The notes: a model not told the origin generated them from the sequence alone. A stretch of DNA of 64,000 nt from Moraxella lacunata (GCF_900453205.1 NZ_UGQU01000001.1:62001-126000), one strand, 5' to 3'. Positions 35,863 through 45,394 are shown, numbered from the stretch's first letter. A program made the numbers and translations.

Positions 35863-37272
35863 ATGGCGAATAAGTTACTTGACTTGATTGAATCATCAGG
35901 GGCGAAATGGGTGGATTTTCGTTTTACCGACACACATGGCAAAGAAATGCACCTAACCTTTCCTGCATATAGCGTGGACGAAGACACCCTAGAAGACGGT
36001 AAGATGTTTGACGCGTCAAGCGTGGCAGGGTGGAAAGGCGTGGAAAGCTCGGACATGATATTATTGCCTGATGCTGATACCGCCTATCTTGACCCATTTT
36101 TTGAAGTGCCAACGGTGGTGGTGGCGTGCGACATCATCGAGCCTGACACCATGCAAGGCTATGCCAAAGACCCACGCTCTATCGCCAAGCGTGCCGAAGT
36201 GTACCTAAAATCAACAGGTCTGGGCGATAAAGCCTTGATAGGGCCAGAGCCTGAATTTTTTGTCTTTGATGAAGTCAAATGGGATATTGATATGTCAGGG
36301 GCTAGACACACCGTCATTTCTGAAGCGGCGGCATGGAGTACCAACAAAAACTATGCGTGGGGCAATAGCGGTCAGCGTCCTGCTGTCAAAGGGGCGTATG
36401 CCGTCGTACCGCCCATTGACCATTATCATGACATGCGTGCGGTGATGTGCGACCGCATCGATGAAGTCATGGGCGAAGGTCGTATTGAAGTACATCATCA
36501 TGAAGTGGCGAGCAGTCAGCTAGAAATCGGTATCTCATTTAATACGCTCGTTAAAAAAGCGGACGAAGTACAGCAGTTTAAATACATCGTACAAAATGTT
36601 GCCAGTCAATTTGGTAAAACCGCCACTTTTATGCCCAAACCCTTAGTTGGAGACAATGGCTCGGGCATGCATGTGAATATGTCTATCTCAAAAGACGGTG
36701 TAAACACGTTCTCTGGCGATGAGTACGCAGGACTGTCTAAGACTGCTTTGTACTTTATTGGTGGGGTCATCAAGCACGCTCGTGCCTTGAACGCCATTAC
36801 CAATCCGAGCACCAACAGCTACAAACGCCTTGTACCGCACTTTGAGGCACCGATTAAACTGGCGTACTCGGCGTCCAACCGTTCTGCCAGTATTCGCATT
36901 CCGCATGTCAATAGCCCCAAGGCGGTGCGTGTGGAAGTGCGTTTCCCTGACCCATCAGCCAACCCTTATTTGGCGTTTTCGGCACTACTTATGGCAGGGC
37001 TTGACGGCATTGAAAATAAAATTGACCCTGGTGAAGCGTCTGATAAGAACTTGTATGATTTGCCCCCAGAAGAAGAAATGCTTATCCCAACGGTGGCAGA
37101 AAATCTAGAAGTGGCACTAAATGCCCTGCGTGATGACCATGACTTTTTGTTAAAAGGTGGGGTCTTTACCAAAGAGATGATTAACGACTATATCGCTCTA
37201 AAAATGAAAGAAGTACAGCGTATTAATGAAGCGGTACACCCCTTAGAATTTGATATGTATTATCGTTGCTAA
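35863..37272 (+). CDS. glnA: Glutamine synthetase, type I
   Basis: A 469-residue class I enzyme forming glutamine from glutamate, ammonia and ATP. Motifs: [17 protein letters not shown] (latch region), [10 protein letters not shown] and [10 protein letters not shown] (metal and substrate sites), [16 protein letters not shown] (ATP-binding). NLYDLPPEE at about residue 394-402 is the adenylylation loop, with Tyr396 equivalent to E. coli Tyr397, so GlnE-type control is expected. No glnL/glnG follow; a terminator and a small secreted-protein gene do. The start at 35863 has GGAGCGAGC upstream. Confidence 0.97.
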   Translation: MANKLLDLIESSGAKWVDFRFTDTHGKEMHLTFPAYSVDEDTLEDGKMFDASSVAGWKGVESSDMILLPDADTAYLDPFFEVPTVVVACDIIEPDTMQGYAKDPRSIAKRAEVYLKSTGLGDKALIGPEPEFFVFDEVKWDIDMSGARHTVISEAAAWSTNKNYAWGNSGQRPAVKGAYAVVPPIDHYHDMRAVMCDRIDEVMGEGRIEVHHHEVASSQLEIGISFNTLVKKADEVQQFKYIVQNVASQFGKTATFMPKPLVGDNGSGMHVNMSISKDGVNTFSGDEYAGLSKTALYFIGGVIKHARALNAITNPSTNSYKRLVPHFEAPIKLAYSASNRSASIRIPHVNSPKAVRVEVRFPDPSANPYLAFSALLMAGLDGIENKIDPGEASDKNLYDLPPEEEMLIPTVAENLEVALNALRDDHDFLLKGGVFTKEMINDYIALKMKEVQRINEAVHPLEFDMYYRC

Positions 37273-37299
37273 TCGTTAGGGTACGCCCTAAAAAGACAG

Positions 37300-37330
37300 A
37301 CGGCATGAATTTGGGTTTATGCCGTTTTGT
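37300..37330 (+). terminator. Rho-independent terminator after glnA
   Basis: Stem ACGGCAT/ATGCCGT with T-rich 3' side (TTTTGTTTT). A smaller palindrome, TTAGGGTACGCCCTAA, sits just before it. Confidence 0.8.
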
Positions 37331-37391
37331 TTTGCGTGCATTTTTGCTGATTTTTGGGTACAATAAGATTATTTGTAGCATTGGAACTTAG

Positions 37392-37919
37392 ATGACTTAT
37401 TTTTCAAAATCAACCTTTTTCAAATCAGCGATGTGCGTGGCATTATCTATCCTGCCGACATTGAGCTTTGCTTATCACATCCAAATCACCGAGCCTGCCG
37501 AAGACCGTGCCTATCATCGCCCTGCCCAGAGCATTGATGTGCAGGCTACTGTGTCGCCAACATTGGAGATGGGCTATACCACAGCGGTGCTATTAAATGG
37601 CAAAGTGGTGGGTGATGGGCTAACCGCCAGCGTGCCAACCATTGATTTGGTGGCAGGCGAGTACACGCTAGAAGCCATTGTGATGGATAAAAATGCCCAA
37701 ACGGTGGCGAGCGATACTCGCACGGTCTACGTCATTCAAAACAACCAAATCCAACGCAAAAAGAGAGCCGCCATTGCCGAGCGAGAAGCGTATGACAATT
37801 CGTCAATTTGGCATAAGATTGCGGTGGGTCTAAACCCTAAAGTTCAAGCCCCGCCAAAGGTCTATGAATCCACGCCGACATGGGAGATTAGAGATTTGCC
37901 AAATAAACCAAATAAATAA
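37392..37919 (+). CDS. Hypothetical periplasmic protein with Ig-like fold, 175 aa
   Basis: A signal peptide with core MCVALSILPTLSFA is followed by a beta-rich domain (YHIQITEPAEDRAYHRPAQ to DTRTVYVIQ, about residues 28-118). That domain resembles a bacterial Ig-like or Big-type module with alternating hydrophobics. The basic C-terminal tail contains QRKKRAAIAERE. It sits directly downstream of glnA, a neighbourhood where Moraxellaceae often carry a small exported protein of unknown role. Function not assigned. Confidence 0.6.
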   Translation: MTYFSKSTFFKSAMCVALSILPTLSFAYHIQITEPAEDRAYHRPAQSIDVQATVSPTLEMGYTTAVLLNGKVVGDGLTASVPTIDLVAGEYTLEAIVMDKNAQTVASDTRTVYVIQNNQIQRKKRAAIAEREAYDNSSIWHKIAVGLNPKVQAPPKVYESTPTWEIRDLPNKPNK

Positions 37920-37934
37920 GTCCTGTTTATAAAT

Positions 37935-37962
37935 AAAAGCCCTGTGTAAACAGGGTTTTGTT
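37935..37962. terminator. Terminator between convergent genes
   Basis: Stem GCCCTGT/ACAGGG extended by A-run and T-run pairs; usable from both sides. Confidence 0.75.
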
Positions 37963-37964
37963 AT

Positions 37965-38642
37965 TTAGCTTTTATCAAACACCTTATTCATCCATTTGCC
38001 AATGTCTTTAATCTGCTCCATGCATACTTGATGAGCCATGCCGTAGCGTTTAAATTCAGGCGACAGACCCAAAGTGGTGAGTTTTTCGATTGCCTTGACC
38101 CCAAGCACCGACGGCACGACATCATCGTAATCGCCATGGTCGATTTTAACAGGTAGGGACGCATTAGTGCCAAGCTCGCCAATCTCCTGCTCGGTGGCAA
38201 GATAAGTGGATAAGGCAAGCAGTCCTGCCAATGGTCGGCTGTTGGTCAGGGCGTTGTGATAAGCAACGGCACCACCTTGGGAAAACCCTGCGATGATGAT
38301 GTTCTGACTGGGTATGCCGAGATGCACTTGTTCATCAATCAAGTCATTAATGCGCTCGCTAGATGCCTTGATTTGGGCGGTATCTACCTTTCTATCTAGG
38401 CTCATCTCCAAGATGTCATACCATGCAGGCATGACATAACCGCCATTGACGGTCACAGGGATGGATGGGGCGTGCGGAAAAATGAATCGCACACCAAGCT
38501 CATCAGAGAGTCTAAGCTCAGGTACGACAGGCACGAAATCATGACCGTTCGCCCCCAAGCCATGAAGCCATATCACGGCGTGTTCGATGGGTTTGTCTTT
38601 GGGGTTATGAATGACTGTTTCAAAAGGAAGTAACGAGACCAT
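37965..38642 (-). CDS. Carboxylesterase/phospholipase, alpha/beta hydrolase (EstB/YpfH-like)
   Basis: About 225 residues. VIWLHGLGANGHDF forms the oxyanion-hole region; IIAGFSQGGAVAYH contains the nucleophile elbow GFSQGG with the catalytic Ser. VKIDHGDYDDVVP provides the Asp, although the expected HGxxDxVVP motif reads HGDYDDVVP. YGMAHQVCMEQIKDIGKWM carries the His. It is a cytoplasmic esterase of the acyl-protein-thioesterase-like family. I chose the ATG at 38642 because AGGAG lies seven bases upstream; the upstream ATG at 38672 has none. Substrate unknown. Confidence 0.87.
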   Translation of the reverse strand: MVSLLPFETVIHNPKDKPIEHAVIWLHGLGANGHDFVPVVPELRLSDELGVRFIFPHAPSIPVTVNGGYVMPAWYDILEMSLDRKVDTAQIKASSERINDLIDEQVHLGIPSQNIIIAGFSQGGAVAYHNALTNSRPLAGLLALSTYLATEQEIGELGTNASLPVKIDHGDYDDVVPSVLGVKAIEKLTTLGLSPEFKRYGMAHQVCMEQIKDIGKWMNKVFDKS

Positions 38643-38766
38643 GTCAGCTCCTAAGCAAGGCTCAATGTTCAATACACGCTAATTATACATAATTTTTAAA
38701 AATTCTTACAGATTTTTTGCAATTTTGCCTTATAATAGGCTAATTTTTTACGATAATAGGTGAGCT

Positions 38767-39666
38767 ATGCAGTGGCGTGGTCGCAGACAGAGTAATAATA
38801 TCGAAGACCGCCGTGGCGGTGGCGTAAAGGCAGGCGGGCTAAGTATTGGCAGTATCATCCTTGCCCTTGTCCTGTGGAAAGTATTTGGGGTTAGTCCCGA
38901 GACCACGCTAGGGGTCACTCAGCAGATAGGGCAAGCGACTCAACAGCAATCCGCCCCTGCCAATGAGACTGCCGACCAAGCCGAAAGTCGTGAGTTCGTG
39001 GCGACTGTGCTTGCCGATACCGAAGACGTATGGACACCCATTTTTACAAAACTCGGTGGTACTTATCAGCCACCAAAATTGGTGATGTTTACAGGTTCGG
39101 TTAAGTCAGCGTGTGGGGCGGCGACATCTGCCAGCGGTCCTTTTTATTGTCCTGCCGACCAAAAAGTGTATCTGGACACGCAGTTTTTTGTGGACATGAG
39201 ACGGCACATGGGTATTGGCAGTGAGCGTCATGGCAGTACCGAGCTGTCTCGCCAAGACCAAGTGGGTGACTTTGCCCAAGCCTATGTCATCGCTCATGAA
39301 GTAGGACATCACGTTCAGACACTGCTTGGAATATCCCAAGAAGTGCGAAAAGCCCAAATGCAAGGCAATGAGCGACAGGCAAATGAGCTGTCCGTCCGCC
39401 AAGAGTTGCAAGCCGACTGCTTTGCAGGCATGTGGGCAAAGAAAAACCATGAACGCACCGGCTTTTTACAACAGGGCGACATTGAAGAAGCCCTAGACGC
39501 TGCCGAGAAGATTGGCGATGACTATCTACAACACAAATCGCACGGACATGTGGTGCCTGACAGTTTTACTCATGGCACGAGTGCTCAGCGTCAGCGTTGG
39601 TTCTATCGAGGCTTTGAGACGGGCGACATCCAAGCCTGCGATACCTTTGGTACCAATCAGCTCTAA
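38767..39666 (+). CDS. Neutral zinc metallopeptidase, YpfJ family
   Basis: A 299-residue membrane-anchored protease. Basic, glycine-rich N-terminus MQWRGRRQSNNIEDRRGGG, then one membrane helix (SIGSIILALVLWKVFGV). The catalytic domain includes AYVIAHEVGHHVQTLLG with the HExxH zinc motif at about residues 177-181 and LQADCFAGMWA, where the Glu/Asp region probably supplies the third ligand. The C-terminal FTHGTSAQRQRWFYRGFETGD is a family hallmark. The active domain would face the periplasm. It is divergent from the esterase gene. Confidence 0.9.
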   Translation: MQWRGRRQSNNIEDRRGGGVKAGGLSIGSIILALVLWKVFGVSPETTLGVTQQIGQATQQQSAPANETADQAESREFVATVLADTEDVWTPIFTKLGGTYQPPKLVMFTGSVKSACGAATSASGPFYCPADQKVYLDTQFFVDMRRHMGIGSERHGSTELSRQDQVGDFAQAYVIAHEVGHHVQTLLGISQEVRKAQMQGNERQANELSVRQELQADCFAGMWAKKNHERTGFLQQGDIEEALDAAEKIGDDYLQHKSHGHVVPDSFTHGTSAQRQRWFYRGFETGDIQACDTFGTNQL

Positions 39667-39688
39667 GCGATTGATTTGTAAAATACAC

Positions 39689-39713
39689 AAGGACGGTTTT
39701 CGCCGTCCTTTTT
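39689..39713 (+). terminator. Rho-independent terminator
   Basis: Stem AAGGACGG/CCGTCCTT with a TTTTCG loop and T-run. Confidence 0.88.
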
Positions 39714-39855
39714 GATTGAAGGGTTTGGGCTTGCATTGAATAGAAATCATTCATTTTGAATAAATTTTAATCAAAATCTTGTCTATTTATCAAAAAATGC
39801 TATAATCTTACGCTCACTCTCTGATGTTCAAAAATCATTCACCAGCCGTCACGCC

Positions 39856-40768
39856 ATGCAAGGTATCATCACACTTCTGCTTATCCTAACCCCGATGTTT
39901 GTTGGTTTTGCCCTACCAAACAGCAAAAAAAAGCACGCATTTGGCGGAGCGTGGGCTTAATTATCTGGTGTTCATCATCTTGGTGGTGATTGGCATGGAG
40001 CTAGGACTGGTTGATGATTTACAGCATAAACTTGCTAATATCGCCCTGTATCTGTCGGTACTTATGGTGCTAACCATCGGCTCAGGGTTGATGGCTTTGG
40101 TAGTTTTTGACCGTATGTCGCCTTGTCAGTATCGCTCACAGCAAAGCCCGACTGCCAAGCCCAATGTCAGCATTCATGGCAGTCTAACCCAAATCCTATG
40201 TCTGGCGACGGGCTTTATTATCGCTCAGTTTTTACCTACCACATGGCACCCACCGGAGAAGACCACGACGGTGCTACTCATGCTACTGTTGTTTTTGGTG
40301 GGTATTTCACTCAAAGGCTCAGGTGTCAGTCTCAAACAAGCACTGCTAAATAAGCGGGGCTTGCAAATCAGCTTGATTTTTGTGGGGGTAACACTGCTCT
40401 CGGGTGTCCTTTTTGCCCTGCTTTTTGATGATGTGTCAGTGGCTCAGGGTTTGGCGTTGTCATCGGGTTTTGGTTGGTATTCGCTCTCAGGCACGATCAT
40501 GACGGACGCTTATGGGGCGGTGTGGGGCAGTGTGGCACTACTAAACGACCTAGGGCGAGAAGTGCTGGCACTCATCTTTATCCCATGGGTCATGCGACAT
40601 TCATCATCGGCAGCGATAGGGCTTGGGGGTGTGACCAGCCTTGACTTTACTCTGCCAACACTCACGCAGGCGGGTGGGGCTTCTATCATTCCGCTAGTCA
40701 TCAGCTTTGGCTTTATTACCAATCTTATCTCTCCTATTTTGATGGTGTTTTTTGCCAGTTTTTCTTAG
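39856..40768 (+). pseudogene. lysO: LysO/YbjE lysine exporter with a single-base frame break
   Basis: A LysO-type exporter of L-lysine and thialysine, normally about 300 residues with eight helices. The ATG at 39856 opens MQGIITLLLILTPMFVGFALPNS, matching the family N-terminus, but this frame stops at 39960. The rest of the protein lies in the next frame: LNYLVFIILVVIGMELG, LLFLVGISLKGSGVSLKQ, GFGWYSLSGTIMTDAYG and LDFTLPTLTQAGGAS, all conserved. The switch falls at a run of eight A (39925-39932); seven would give a continuous frame reading PNSKKSTHLAERG. Either a real slippage mutant or a consensus error. Confidence 0.85.
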
Positions 40769-40899
40769 ATATTTTTAAGGTTTATTAAAAAATTATTAAT
40801 ATAAAATTAATAGAATAATTATCTAATTATAATATAAAATAGATGAAATTTATAAAATAAGCTAATAATTACTTTTTATTTGTTTTTATATGATAATTT

Positions 40900-41032
40900 G
40901 GTATTGTTAATTGAGTATACTTTTCTAGAAAGCCGTTCGTGGTGAGCTTGTCGAACCATAACGGTTTTCCTAGACTTCGACAAGCTCAGTCCGAACGGAA
41001 AACCTTAAAATCTATCTTTATTTAACAATACC
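40900..41032 (+). mobile_element. 133-bp MITE-like element, copy 2
   Basis: Same termini GGTATTGTTAA/TTAACAATACC, target duplication GATAATTT on both sides (40892-40899 and 41033-41040). Inserted in non-coding AT-rich DNA. Confidence 0.93.
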
Positions 41033-41338
41033 GATAATTTTTATAAGAATGACAAAAATCAATTTCGCTATTATATGTCATTTTCAAGAATTGATCTAGA
41101 AATATTCTTTATCAAAAAAATTACTATTTTAAAATAATCTTAAAATAATTTTTATTTGAAAAATAAAATAATTCTTTTATTTTCAATGACTTGAATTTAT
41201 ATTCTACAAATATTATTATTCTTTTTATAAATTATTTTTAAAATTTTTATGATTATTTATTGTTTTTTTGTTGTTTTTTTATAAATATGATTAATAAAAT
41301 TTTTTTATAAAAAATAATATTATTTTAGATAAATATTT

Positions 41339-41471
41339 GGTATTGTTAATTGAGTATACTTTTCTAGAAAGCCGTTCGTGGTGAGCTTGTCGAACCATAA
41401 CGGTTTTCCTAGACTTCGACAAGCTCAGTCCGAACGGAAAACCTTAAAATCTATCTTTATTTAACAATACC
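41339..41471 (+). mobile_element. 133-bp MITE-like element, copy 3
   Basis: Same termini, target duplication AAATATTT on both sides (41331-41338 and 41472-41479). Inserted in non-coding AT-rich DNA. Confidence 0.93.
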
Positions 41472-41506
41472 AAATATTTGACTTATAAAAATTATTTGTT
41501 ATAATA

Positions 41507-41564
41507 CTTGCCAGCTTGCCAGCTTGCCAGCTTGCCAGCTTGCCAGCTTGCCAGCTTGCCAGCT
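41507..41564 (+). repeat. Octanucleotide tandem repeat, CTTGCCAG x 7.25
   Basis: Seven perfect copies of CTTGCCAG plus two bases, immediately after a TATAAT box and about 165 bp before the LysR start codon. The unit is not a multiple of three, and the tract is not in a reading frame, so changes would alter leader or promoter spacing. Confidence 0.95.
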
Positions 41565-41728
41565 AATTATTTGCCTATTAAAAAGTAATTAGTCAAATAT
41601 TAACAGGTGCTTGCAAAGGTTGCTAACGGGTCTGATGAAACATTGGGTTTGTCCTTGTTTTGCATGTTTGTCAGGCAGATGACGATAATAGGTGGTTAAT
41701 CGCAGTATGGGTAAATAAGGGGCTAGGT

Positions 41729-42616
41729 ATGATGCTGGATAATTTGCGAGCGATGGCAATTTTTGTGGCGGTGGTAAAGCATGGTTCATTTAGTGGTGCC
41801 GCTAAAGAACTAAATATTACCACAAGTGCAGTTAGCCAACAGATTCGCTCATTGGAAAACGAGCTTGGGGCGGTGTTATTGCAACGCTCGACACGCAGAA
41901 TTAGTCTTACCGAAGTGGGCGAGTTGTTTTACCAGTCAGCCTTAAAAATGGTAACGGCAGCCGAGATGGGTTGGCATCAGGCAAGCCGTTTGCGTGATGA
42001 CGTCATGGGTAACCTAACCATTGCGACCACGCCACAGGTGGCTTGCCAATATCTCATGCCTGCTTTGGCAGATTGGTTGGTGCAAAATGAATCTTTGTCG
42101 CTACACTTTATGGTGCGTGGGGAAGAGCTTGACATGACTCATGACCGTGTGGACATCTGCGTGGGTTTTGTCGATGCCAAAGAAGTAAGTGAACATGATA
42201 AAAATGATGTGTTACTGACTTATGTGCCACAGTTATTATTGGCATCGGGCGACTATCTGGAGAGGCATGCACCCATCCACAGCATTGATGATTTGGCTGA
42301 GCAGGATTTTATTTTGTTAGACGGCAATCGCACGATAACCTTCGCCACAGGCGAGACGGTCGCCATAAAAAGTCGCCTTACCACCAACAGCTCTAAAATT
42401 GCCCTAAAACTTGCCATGTTGCACCAAGGAATCATCAAGGTTAATGCCTTGGACGCTAAGCCATTCATCCAAAGTGACGAGCTTAAAAACGTGCTGGCAG
42501 GGCATGAACTACCGCCCTTGGCATTGGTGGCAAGACTGCCCGATAAAGAATTTCAGCCCATCAAAGTGCAACGTTGTTTGGATATTTTGGTAAAGCATTT
42601 TGCTAATCTTGAATAA
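41729..42616 (+). CDS. LysR-family transcriptional regulator
   Basis: About 295 residues. The N-terminal winged helix-turn-helix is LRAMAIFVAVVKHGSFSGAAKELNI then TSAVSQQIRSLENELGAVLLQR and STRRISLTEVGELFY (residues about 4-65). The C-terminal periplasmic-binding-like effector domain begins MGNLTIATTPQVACQYLMPAL. It resembles the CrgA/AaeR-type branch with AMAIFV. The ATG at 41729 is preceded by AAGGGG; an adjacent ATG at 41732 is equally possible. Its regulatory target is not evident; a frameshifted lysine exporter lies upstream. The leader carries the octanucleotide tract. Confidence 0.9.
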   Translation: MMLDNLRAMAIFVAVVKHGSFSGAAKELNITTSAVSQQIRSLENELGAVLLQRSTRRISLTEVGELFYQSALKMVTAAEMGWHQASRLRDDVMGNLTIATTPQVACQYLMPALADWLVQNESLSLHFMVRGEELDMTHDRVDICVGFVDAKEVSEHDKNDVLLTYVPQLLLASGDYLERHAPIHSIDDLAEQDFILLDGNRTITFATGETVAIKSRLTTNSSKIALKLAMLHQGIIKVNALDAKPFIQSDELKNVLAGHELPPLALVARLPDKEFQPIKVQRCLDILVKHFANLE

Positions 42617-42620
42617 AAAT

Positions 42621-42646
42621 AAAACGCTCATCATTGAGCGTTTTTT
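42621..42646. terminator. Terminator between convergent genes
   Basis: Stem AAAACGCTCA/TTGAGCGTTTT with flanking A- and T-runs. It overlaps the last codons of the minus-strand ABC1 gene. Confidence 0.85.
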
Positions 42647-44001
42647 GCGACATGGCGTTTTACCAATCTATCAGCGTCCGTGCGACTGTCTAATGCCGAG
42701 AGCAGGGCATATGCCCCAATAAATTTGCGACTGATGAACATCAGCTCTTTGGGTGGCAGGCTAAATTCTGGCGACTGCATGCCTGATTTGGCGGTGGTCA
42801 TGACACGCTGATATAGGTCGCTCTTTGCCCAGATGTATTTGTCATCATCAAGATATTCGCTGTCCACGGTATCGCTGTCGGCAAATGGCTCACACGCCAT
42901 GAGTAGTACGTCCGCCACGTCATCTTGGGGTTTGCCAGTTAGTTTGTCAAAAAAATCATAGCCAGTCATCGCATTTTTCATCATCGTTTTGTCTTGATAA
43001 TGACCTGCGATGAGTAGATTTTTGGCAATGGTTAATAATTTCTCATCAAATTGTTTAATCGCCCCAAAATCTAGGAGTACCAATTTGTCTTGTTCGGTAA
43101 CATCATCAAGCCTGACCAAATAATTGCCAAAATTGGGGTCGGTTTGCATCTCGCCCCATTCAAAAATCTCTCGTATGACAATGTCAATGGCGGATTGCCC
43201 TAAGTGATTACGGCGTGTTTGATTTAATGATTGCAAGGCAGGGTCATTTAAATGAATGCCCGCTTCATAGCTCATGCAAATCAGGCGGGGCGTGGAATAA
43301 TTATCATAAATGGTCGGTACGATATACCGCTCATCGTCTTTGAGATAATCGGCAAATCGCTTGGTGGTGTTTGCTTCCATGACATAATCCACTTCCCGAT
43401 GTAATAACTGCCTAATCTCGCCAAACCAGTCATCTAGGGCTTTGGTTTGGGGGACGGCATTGGTTACTTTTAATAAATGCTTAAATAACGACAAATCCGA
43501 ATCAATGGCTTGGGCGACATTGGGGTATTGGACTTTTAGGACGACTTCTCGCCCTGAATATTTGTGCGTGGCTTTGTGGACTTGGGCAAGGCTTGCCGTG
43601 CCAATGGGTGTCCGCTCAATCTCAAAATCATCAATTCGCTCGCCCAGCTCCGCCCGTATCGTCTGATAGATGATGTGCCACGCCAATGGGGCGGTCTGAG
43701 CGTCTAGGGTGTGCAGGGCATTGACGACTTCACGGGGGAGCATATGCTCGCCATATAACGCCAGCATTTGTCCGACTTTGACGACCGACCCTTTTAATTT
43801 GCCAAGCTCTGCCACCAAATAATCCGCCTGCTCTTGCATGAGCGTGTGTTTTTGGAGTTCCCGCTGTTCTTTGGATAAAAAAAGCCCCGTAACGCCACTT
43901 TTCGCCCAGTTTTTGCCGATGTTTAGGGAAGTTTTGGCAATGCTTAACTGGCGAGAGAATGTGGATGTTTTTACGGTATCTAGGGGCTTTTTGTCGGTCA
44001 T
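42631..44001 (-). CDS. ABC1/AarF (UbiB-like) atypical kinase family protein
   Basis: A 456-residue soluble member of the UbiB/ADCK superfamily. The family-defining KxGQ motif appears in LKGSVVKVGQMLALYGE, the Ala-rich loop region in TPIGTASLAQVHKATHKYSGREVVLKVQYP, and the metal-binding QTDPNFGNYLVRLD and LVLLDFGAIKQF (DFG). Unlike UbiB proper it lacks a C-terminal pair of membrane helices, so it belongs to the AarF/ABC1 relatives that act as lipid or isoprenoid-associated ATPases; its target is unknown. Its 3' end overlaps a convergent terminator. Confidence 0.88.
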   Translation of the reverse strand: MTDKKPLDTVKTSTFSRQLSIAKTSLNIGKNWAKSGVTGLFLSKEQRELQKHTLMQEQADYLVAELGKLKGSVVKVGQMLALYGEHMLPREVVNALHTLDAQTAPLAWHIIYQTIRAELGERIDDFEIERTPIGTASLAQVHKATHKYSGREVVLKVQYPNVAQAIDSDLSLFKHLLKVTNAVPQTKALDDWFGEIRQLLHREVDYVMEANTTKRFADYLKDDERYIVPTIYDNYSTPRLICMSYEAGIHLNDPALQSLNQTRRNHLGQSAIDIVIREIFEWGEMQTDPNFGNYLVRLDDVTEQDKLVLLDFGAIKQFDEKLLTIAKNLLIAGHYQDKTMMKNAMTGYDFFDKLTGKPQDDVADVLLMACEPFADSDTVDSEYLDDDKYIWAKSDLYQRVMTTAKSGMQSPEFSLPPKELMFISRKFIGAYALLSALDSRTDADRLVKRHVAKNAQ

Positions 44002-44095
44002 TGAGCTATCAAATCATTTAAAATTGGGGATTATAGCAGAAAACGGGGGTTTTGGCTATGCTCTTTTGGGGTAGGGCGTGGTTGGGTGTTGGCGG

Positions 44096-44125
44096 TAGAA
44101 AATGCCAAGCTTATTGCTTGGCATT
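44096..44125 (-). terminator. Rho-independent terminator
   Basis: Stem AATGCCAAGC/GCTTGGCATT followed on the minus strand by TTTTCT; placed just after roxA. Confidence 0.8.
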
Positions 44126-44133
44126 TAAATGAA

Positions 44134-45291
44134 TTAAATCAAAATCAGCCAATTATCATTGAGCCAATTTGCACAACTTGCCAATAAGTCGTTATCCAAA
44201 TCACAAGATAAGTCATCAAACGTAATCACGTCATGATTGGTAAAGCGGTTAATGAGTGCCAGCTCTTTGTCATTAAAACACACACATTCGCCATTGATAT
44301 ACCACTCATCGTTTTGTCGGACGAAACGGCAGGCAGGATTTATCATCAGGCATTCGCCATTTTGTAAGCGCTCGGCTAGCTCATCAGGGGTAAGTTCGTC
44401 ATCAAAGGCAACCAAATCATATTGACGTTTGCTAACCAATTCGCTTAATGCTTGGGTTAAAATGGCGTTGCCTTTATCAGAATTTAGCAAATTGATAAGC
44501 TCATTTTTTATGGCAGAAATGCTCTCGTCCGTGAGTTCATAAGCATTGTCTTGCAAGGCTTGGGGCAGGATAAGCGGAGAGAATAGGGCGTGTTCGCCTG
44601 TGGCAACGTCCGCCACTTCGTCTAGGATTTGCACCATGTTGGGACGGCGAAACCCAAAGCTAAATGTCAAGCAGTCGTCCATAGCGACCCCATAATGGCT
44701 AAGGCGTGGCGGTACATACAGCACGTCCCCTGCTTCTAGGATTTCATCAAAAATAATCTGCCCCATGTCGTCAAGCAGGCGAATGGGCTGACCTTCAATA
44801 AATGGCGTGTCGCTACCACACATTTTGCCCAGCGTCCAACGGCGAGAGCCATAGCCTTGTGCCAAAAACACGTCATATTCATCATAATGTTCGCCCACCG
44901 AACCGCCTGCCCCAGCGATTGATACCATGATGTCGTCTTGTTGCCATTTTGGAATAAAATCAAAGGCTTGCCACAGCTCGCCAAGCTCGGGCGACCATTG
45001 TTCTAAGTTTTGCACCAGCACCGTCCACAGGCGTGGCGTGTCTTGCAAATCTTGCTCGGTCAGCGGCGAATTTTTGAGCGTCCACTCCTTTGGGTTGTCG
45101 TCTTTTTGGGCGATGAGCCGTGCCGAAACACCGTCTTCTATCGCCAAATCAAGCACGTCTGTCGGCTCAAACATACCCACAAGGGCAGGTAAACCATTTT
45201 TGATAAGTAAGGGCTTTTTTTGCCAATATTCTGCCAAAAAAATCTCGGGCGTGATGTCGGCAGGCAGGCAAAAGGGCAGTTTGTCGGTCAT
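44134..45291 (-). CDS. roxA: Ribosomal protein uL16 arginine 3-hydroxylase (JmjC/cupin oxygenase)
   Basis: A 385-residue 2-oxoglutarate/Fe(II) oxygenase like E. coli RoxA (YcfD), which hydroxylates Arg81 of ribosomal protein L16. The JmjC core contains GGSVGEHYDEYDVFLAQG, with the HxD iron-binding pair HYD, and LSHYGVAMDD carrying the distal His. IPPRLSH-like VPPRLSHYG fits the family. The winged-helix C-terminus covers roughly residues 290-385. The gene stands alone, with a terminator downstream and prmB (another ribosomal-protein modification gene) divergent upstream. Confidence 0.92.
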   Translation of the reverse strand: MTDKLPFCLPADITPEIFLAEYWQKKPLLIKNGLPALVGMFEPTDVLDLAIEDGVSARLIAQKDDNPKEWTLKNSPLTEQDLQDTPRLWTVLVQNLEQWSPELGELWQAFDFIPKWQQDDIMVSIAGAGGSVGEHYDEYDVFLAQGYGSRRWTLGKMCGSDTPFIEGQPIRLLDDMGQIIFDEILEAGDVLYVPPRLSHYGVAMDDCLTFSFGFRRPNMVQILDEVADVATGEHALFSPLILPQALQDNAYELTDESISAIKNELINLLNSDKGNAILTQALSELVSKRQYDLVAFDDELTPDELAERLQNGECLMINPACRFVRQNDEWYINGECVCFNDKELALINRFTNHDVITFDDLSCDLDNDLLASCANWLNDNWLILI

Positions 45292-45373
45292 GGGTGTCTC
45301 TTTTTGATAAATCTGTTATCTTTAAAAGTGATGTTGTTAATCATTGGTATGTTTGAAATTATCCAAAATCATT

Positions 45374-45394
45374 AGGGCGAATGTGATTCGCCCT
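45374..45394. repeat. Perfect palindrome in the roxA-prmB gap
   Basis: AGGGCGAAT/ATTCGCCCT with loop GTG; no adjacent T-run. Role unclear. Confidence 0.6.

Larger units (their letters stand above)
40769..41506. other. AT-rich gene-free island carrying two 133-bp elements
   Basis: About 740 bp with no supportable reading frame, dominated by A and T runs, between lysO and the LysR gene. It holds two copies of the 133-bp element in the same orientation, 439 bp apart start to start. A TATAAT box at 41500-41505 lies at its right edge, directly before the octanucleotide tract. Confidence 0.7.

Noticed and set aside
37275-37292. TTAGGGTACGCCCTAA after glnA as another copy of the 325-532 element
   Set aside because: Only the short palindrome is shared; the long terminal repeats are absent.
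40900-41471. Composite transposon formed by two flanking elements
   Set aside because: Each copy has its own different 8-bp target duplication, so they inserted independently, and nothing is encoded between them.
41507-41564. CRISPR array from the repeated CTTGCCAG units
   Set aside because: Units are eight bases and contiguous with no spacers; this is a simple tandem repeat.
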